From Zymoseptoria tritici IPO323 (taxonomy: Eukaryota > Ascomycota > Dothideomycetes > Mycosphaerellales > Mycosphaerellaceae): a DNA stretch of 64,000 nt. This document shows, piece by piece, positions 60,679-64,000 of this stretch. Position numbers and translations under genes: made by a program. The stretch's first letter is position 1; each line of letters begins with the position of its first letter. Location of the stretch: the NCBI RefSeq assembly GCF_000219625.1, contig NC_018212.1, positions 1,611,001 through 1,675,000 of the forward strand. Direction: 5' to 3'. Below the pieces are notes generated by a model. The model ran no database searches and was not told where the DNA came from. It saw only the letters and a program-made list of their open reading frames with translations.

Positions 60679-61185
60679 GGTCCGTGCAAATGTGCACAGT
60701 GTCTGAAACCGCATCGCTACTCTTCTATCCACATTGACTTCTGCACCATCATCTAAGCATCTTCACACAGCAAATTCTTTCTCCGCTGATCTACCTGCCA
60801 ACCTCGCAAGACTACACAGGTCGATGGCGACGACTCGCAGCTCTCTGTTGATGTCTGTTCTGGGTAATTGGTCAAGCAGCGGTCGAGATATTTCGTTGTG
60901 AGTGTTCGGTGCGTGGTTCGGTAGTTTTGTCAGTCAGGAAGATGTGTAGGATTGCTCAGTGTCGCCTTAAAGGGAGATGGCAATAGCGCTGGCCGGGCCA
61001 CGCTTCTATCGGTAAATAGGGTCAAGTAGAGCAGGTCTGAGGCGGGTGTGATCCTACTCGCGGGGAAAAGCATCTCGTTCGAAATCGCGAGGATTCATGT
61101 GAATTTCATGGTAGAAGCCCGTAGCCTCATGGCGAGAAGAGTCGATGTTGGTGTACGAGAGTAATGAACAGAAGAGAGTTCGCCC
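60679..61185. other. Convergent intergenic stretch
   Basis: About 510 bp between two 3' ends. Nothing recognisable. Confidence 0.45.
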
Positions 61186-62041
61186 TCATTTCCCTTTGAC
61201 ATTCCCGCTCCTTCCCTTGTGAACATCTCCTTGCACAGCGCCCTGCCTTTCTTGCCCATTTACCACGCCATATAACCAGATTAACAGGGTAGTTGAGGCT
61301 GTCATGAGTAGGGCCGAGAAAGCGAAGAGTCTGTCCCGGAGTCAGCAATGGGAGCGTGAATGGCACTCTACTTCACTGACCCAATACGCCCAGGCGTGTC
61401 CAGCAACTCAAAGATTGGATATGGGTAGAACTTGTTGAACTGGTAGCACCGCTCGATCCAGAACCAGTACCCGAATGCAATGGCCGCGCTGAGTCCAAAG
61501 GCTGGCAAGAACGCAATGGCATACGGCGGAGAGAAGAACAACAGATCCAGCACAAGGAGAGAAGAGGGAGCGCCGTGGAAGGACATGTCGTCGATCAGAG
61601 CTAGCGGCGCGGCCCATTCTGGCTCCACGAGGGCTGGATTGATGACTCGTAAGCCCCAATACAATATGCTGATCAACACCTCCAGCGGAGCGCTGGCGAC
61701 GCTGAGTGCGTTCTTGATGCGAAAGAGTCGGCGGGATAGAGTGACGTCGGCGAGCAGGCCCGCCGCGAAGGTAAGGGTCGCCAGCGATAGGCCGATGATG
61801 GTCAGATATTGCATGTGCCAGCCATACGAGTCGTTGATCGGGTTTGGGTTTCGGACGAGGTAGGAGAAAGGGTACGCGAAGGAGGTCAATCCGGCCAACT
61901 AGACAAGCTCAGTGACATGTCCATGGCCATCGATCGAGGGCGAGGACGTACGTGAAAAGCGGCCGAGACGCCTCGAGACGGCGACTCCAGACGCTGCAGC
62001 GGATGATGGCGGAGGAGGGCTTCGGCGACGTGAGAGGGCAT
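61186..62041 (-). CDS. FAR-17a/AIG1-like integral membrane protein, 3 exons
   Basis: 250 residues from exons 62041-61952, 61898-61381 and 61330-61186. About six membrane segments are visible, including YLTIIGLSLATLTFAAGLLA, PLEVLISILYWGLRVI, and LLVLDLLFFSPPYAIAFLPA. FYPYPIFELLDTPGRIGLFA is the conserved C-terminal family block, and only the last splice supplies the final segment LFAFSALLMTASTTLLIWL. Human relatives AIG1 and ADTRP hydrolyse fatty-acid esters of hydroxy fatty acids using Thr and His; the fungal role is unknown. All three exon joins keep the frame (phases 0 and 2). Confidence 0.88.
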
Positions 62042-62767
62042 TGTGGCGGCGGGGAAGAGAAGGAGGGAGGGGAGGGCGGAGATGTCAGCGGCGGGACAGT
62101 GAGGTGGTAGAGAGGGGGGATCAACACCAGAGAATGCCAACGTGCATGTCAATCGTCGGCCGACGTGTACCTCCTCGCGCGTAAGGTCAAGTTACATCAT
62201 GGCGATCTCCTCAGCTCATGTGTTGGACCTGTGAACATGTTCCGCCCCGCCCCGACCCGGCCCGCTCCGCCTTGTGGACGGATGGATCCCTGCATTCCGT
62301 CTGCAACGTCCACTTCTCCGCTCGCCTCACTTACTCGCGGCCGTCGAGCATTTCCGATTCCGCCTTCAGCAGCACAGTACTCCCTTACCCGGCGGCCTGC
62401 ACAAGAAATTCTTCGACGACCCCCGGCATCGCCAAGGATCCTGCACAAACCCCGCCGCGAAGCAACAGAACTCTCATCCAGCTTGACTTCCGCCAGATAC
62501 ACCGACGTGGACGTGCGAAAGCAAGGACACAGCTCCATCGCATCTTCGTAACGCCTCCGACACCGCCGCCGTGGTCGCCACTTTCTCCGATCCTCACCCC
62601 CGCCCATTTTCCCGGACACATGCATCGAACGCGAGCGGACTGCAGGAAGAGAAAGATGCGCCGGTGAGAAACGTGGCAGCACAAAGGTCGTGTAGCTGGC
62701 TAGGCTCCTCGAGAGCGTGTAGTTGATCAGGGTGGACCCATACACATGTGGCAGAGGGCCAGAAGCA
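62042..62767. other. Divergent promoter region
   Basis: About 730 bp between the AIG1-like gene and the Zn2Cys6 regulator. The 304-residue minus ORF crossing it (62197-63111) is antisense to the regulator and not supported. GA-rich sequence upstream of the AIG1-like gene (62042-62115) is its pyrimidine-rich leader on the minus strand. Confidence 0.45.
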
Positions 62768-64000
62768 ATGCCCAGACCGAAGAAAGAGCCCGGCGTGGAG
62801 CCTAAGAAGCGTAGTCGCACAGGTTGCTGGCAGTGCAAGGCGCGCAAGGTGAGGCATTGAGCACGCCGCGATGCTGCGGAAGGATGTCCGCTGATGAGGT
62901 GCAGGTCAAGTGCGGCGAGGAAAAGCCGGAATGCTTGAACTGTCAGAGAAATGGCAGCTCTGAGGCGTGCGATTACAGCATCAGGTTGAATTGGGGTGGA
63001 CGGAGCAAGAAAGACAATGATGGAGCACTGGGCGAGGCAGGCGGCTTCACATTTGTCTCTACACCGGGTATCTCGACTGGACACAAAGGCGCCCGGTCTG
63101 TCCACGAGCATGTCTTCTCAGCCCAGCACATATCCGCTGCCCCATCGCGACCTTCGAGTGGTCGACCAGACGAGTCTCTCGACACTCTATATGATCGAGG
63201 CGGCCAACCCGTCGGCTCCACGCCGCATACGGGCCCTTCAGCGACAACGACTAGGGTCATTCCTTCACCACCCATGGTATTCATTGCTGCCACGCAACCT
63301 CCAGGCAGGGCACAACCTGACGACGACTTCCGCTGGTCCTCTCAGCACCGAGCCAAGCGAGCAAAACCCACCCCTCCTCAGAGCCAGAACCTCGTCGAGC
63401 CCCTGCATTACACGCCGCACAGGATTAGCAGCATCGTCAACGCGCCAGCGACACCCGGATCAAGTGTCACCTCGACATCACCACATCCTTCACAGAGCAC
63501 GTTCTCGGACGCGCTTGGCCCGGTCGACTTACGACGCCTTTCAGTCAAGTCTCTTCTTACTCCTGCTACTGACGAGATGGATCGACCTCGATTTGCACGC
63601 TCCGACAGCCACGCGTATCTGACCTATGGCTACGATCACGGATTTGAAGACATTGATATCCCACACAACGATGACCAGAATGTCGTTCTGCCCAGGTCTC
63701 CGGACATGAGGCGACCCAATGCTGCCGTGTCTGGAGCCAGCGCTTCTAGCGACGAGGCCGAAATCTACCACATAGCCTTCGAATCCGATGGCTACTACGC
63801 ACAGCCGGTAGCCATCAGGCTTCCGCGATCCCTCGAGCCACTTCCGCGAGAGCTTTCGGGAAGCCCGATGAACCTTCTATACTTCCACCATTTCATGAAC
63901 CACACCGGACGGGTCCTGGTTCCCCACGATTGTCCCGAAAATCCATTCCGCACGGTGTTACCCCAGATGGCCATGCAGAATACCACCTTGCTCCATCTGC
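62768..64000 (+). CDS. Zn2Cys6 transcription factor, cut by the right edge
   Basis: N-terminal part of a fungal binuclear-cluster regulator. Exon 1 (62768-62848) gives MPRPKKEPGVEPKKRSRTG then CWQCKARK; a 56-nt intron (62849-62904) falls between the second and third cysteines, a frequent position in this family. Exon 2 continues VKCGEEKPECLNCQRNGSSEAC, completing six Cys with spacing C-x2-C-x6-C-x6-C-x2-C-x8-C. A long Ser/Pro-rich linker follows. At about residues 355-390 a folded region begins (PMNLLYFHHFMNHTGRVLVP), typical of the start of the fungal-specific regulatory domain. The frame stays open to base 64000, so the C-terminus is missing from this window. Targets unknown. Confidence 0.9.

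Noticed and set aside
62197..63111. 304-codon minus-strand ORF
   Set aside because: It overlaps the Zn2Cys6 gene in antisense. Once the zinc cluster is spliced, the plus-strand reading is clear and the minus product has no protein character.
1..64000. tRNA, rRNA, CRISPR array, transposon ends
   Set aside because: I looked for tRNA T-loop boxes, arrays of spaced repeats, terminal inverted repeats and transposase motifs and found none that hold up. A computed tRNA and repeat search would be more reliable than reading by eye.

Overview
This window is nuclear DNA of a filamentous ascomycete. The evidence is monocistronic genes on both strands, mostly short introns (about 45 to 60 nt, some of 83 to 130 nt) with GT..AG borders and CTAAC/CTGAC-like branch points, roughly 55% GC, and fungal-only families: a Zn2Cys6 regulator, an Rxt2-type Rpd3L subunit, a GT34 glycosyltransferase, an SRP40-like protein, a fungal PIF1-like helicase with a Cys-rich insert, a fungal MYND protein and small cysteine-rich secreted proteins. 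The gene types fit a Dothideomycete, perhaps Capnodiales/Mycosphaerellales. That placement is an impression, not a measurement.

Layout, left to right. 0.5-7.8 kb: Ste24 CaaX protease, a lysine-rich nuclear-type protein, a short spliced gene for mitochondrial ribosomal protein bL34m, and an intron-less synaptojanin. 8-14 kb: a repeat protein built from duplicated exon-intron units, an F-box/Sec10 protein of the Rcy1/Pof6 type ending in a CaaX box, and a heme-thiolate peroxidase. 14.8-19 kb: two small secreted proteins, a MYND-finger protein and a damaged nucleoside hydrolase. 19.2-28 kb: glycogen debranching enzyme, Trm61 and mitoribosomal mS29. 28.2-32.6 kb: a flavin monooxygenase, a DUF1989 protein, a protein resembling fungal MYND-family C-terminal regions, and a Ser/Asn/Tyr-rich mini-protein. 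33-38.5 kb: a disordered UIM-like protein, a protein with tandem SUMO-consensus repeats, and a candidate small secreted protein. 38.5-48.2 kb: PIF1-like helicase, GT34 glycosyltransferase, calcineurin-like phosphatase, SRP40-like protein and Rxt2. 49-62 kb: a 1372-residue protein with two Myb-like segments, an LRR protein with a Cys-pair tail, an MFS transporter, nitronate monooxygenase and a FAR-17a/AIG1-like membrane protein. The right edge cuts a Zn2Cys6 transcription factor.

Most genes are dispersed housekeeping genes with no shared pathway, and I see no convincing biosynthetic cluster, CRISPR array, transposon or tRNA. The parts worth attention are gene structures that a simple ORF view misses. 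Many genes were rebuilt here by splicing, among them bL34m, the APSKAP-repeat protein with a GC-AG intron, the Ser/Tyr mini-protein with a second GC-AG intron, the fusion of two apparent ORFs into one 1372-residue protein, the four-exon phosphatase, and the three-exon AIG1-like protein. Exon borders are read by eye and are inferences unless the reading frame forces them.
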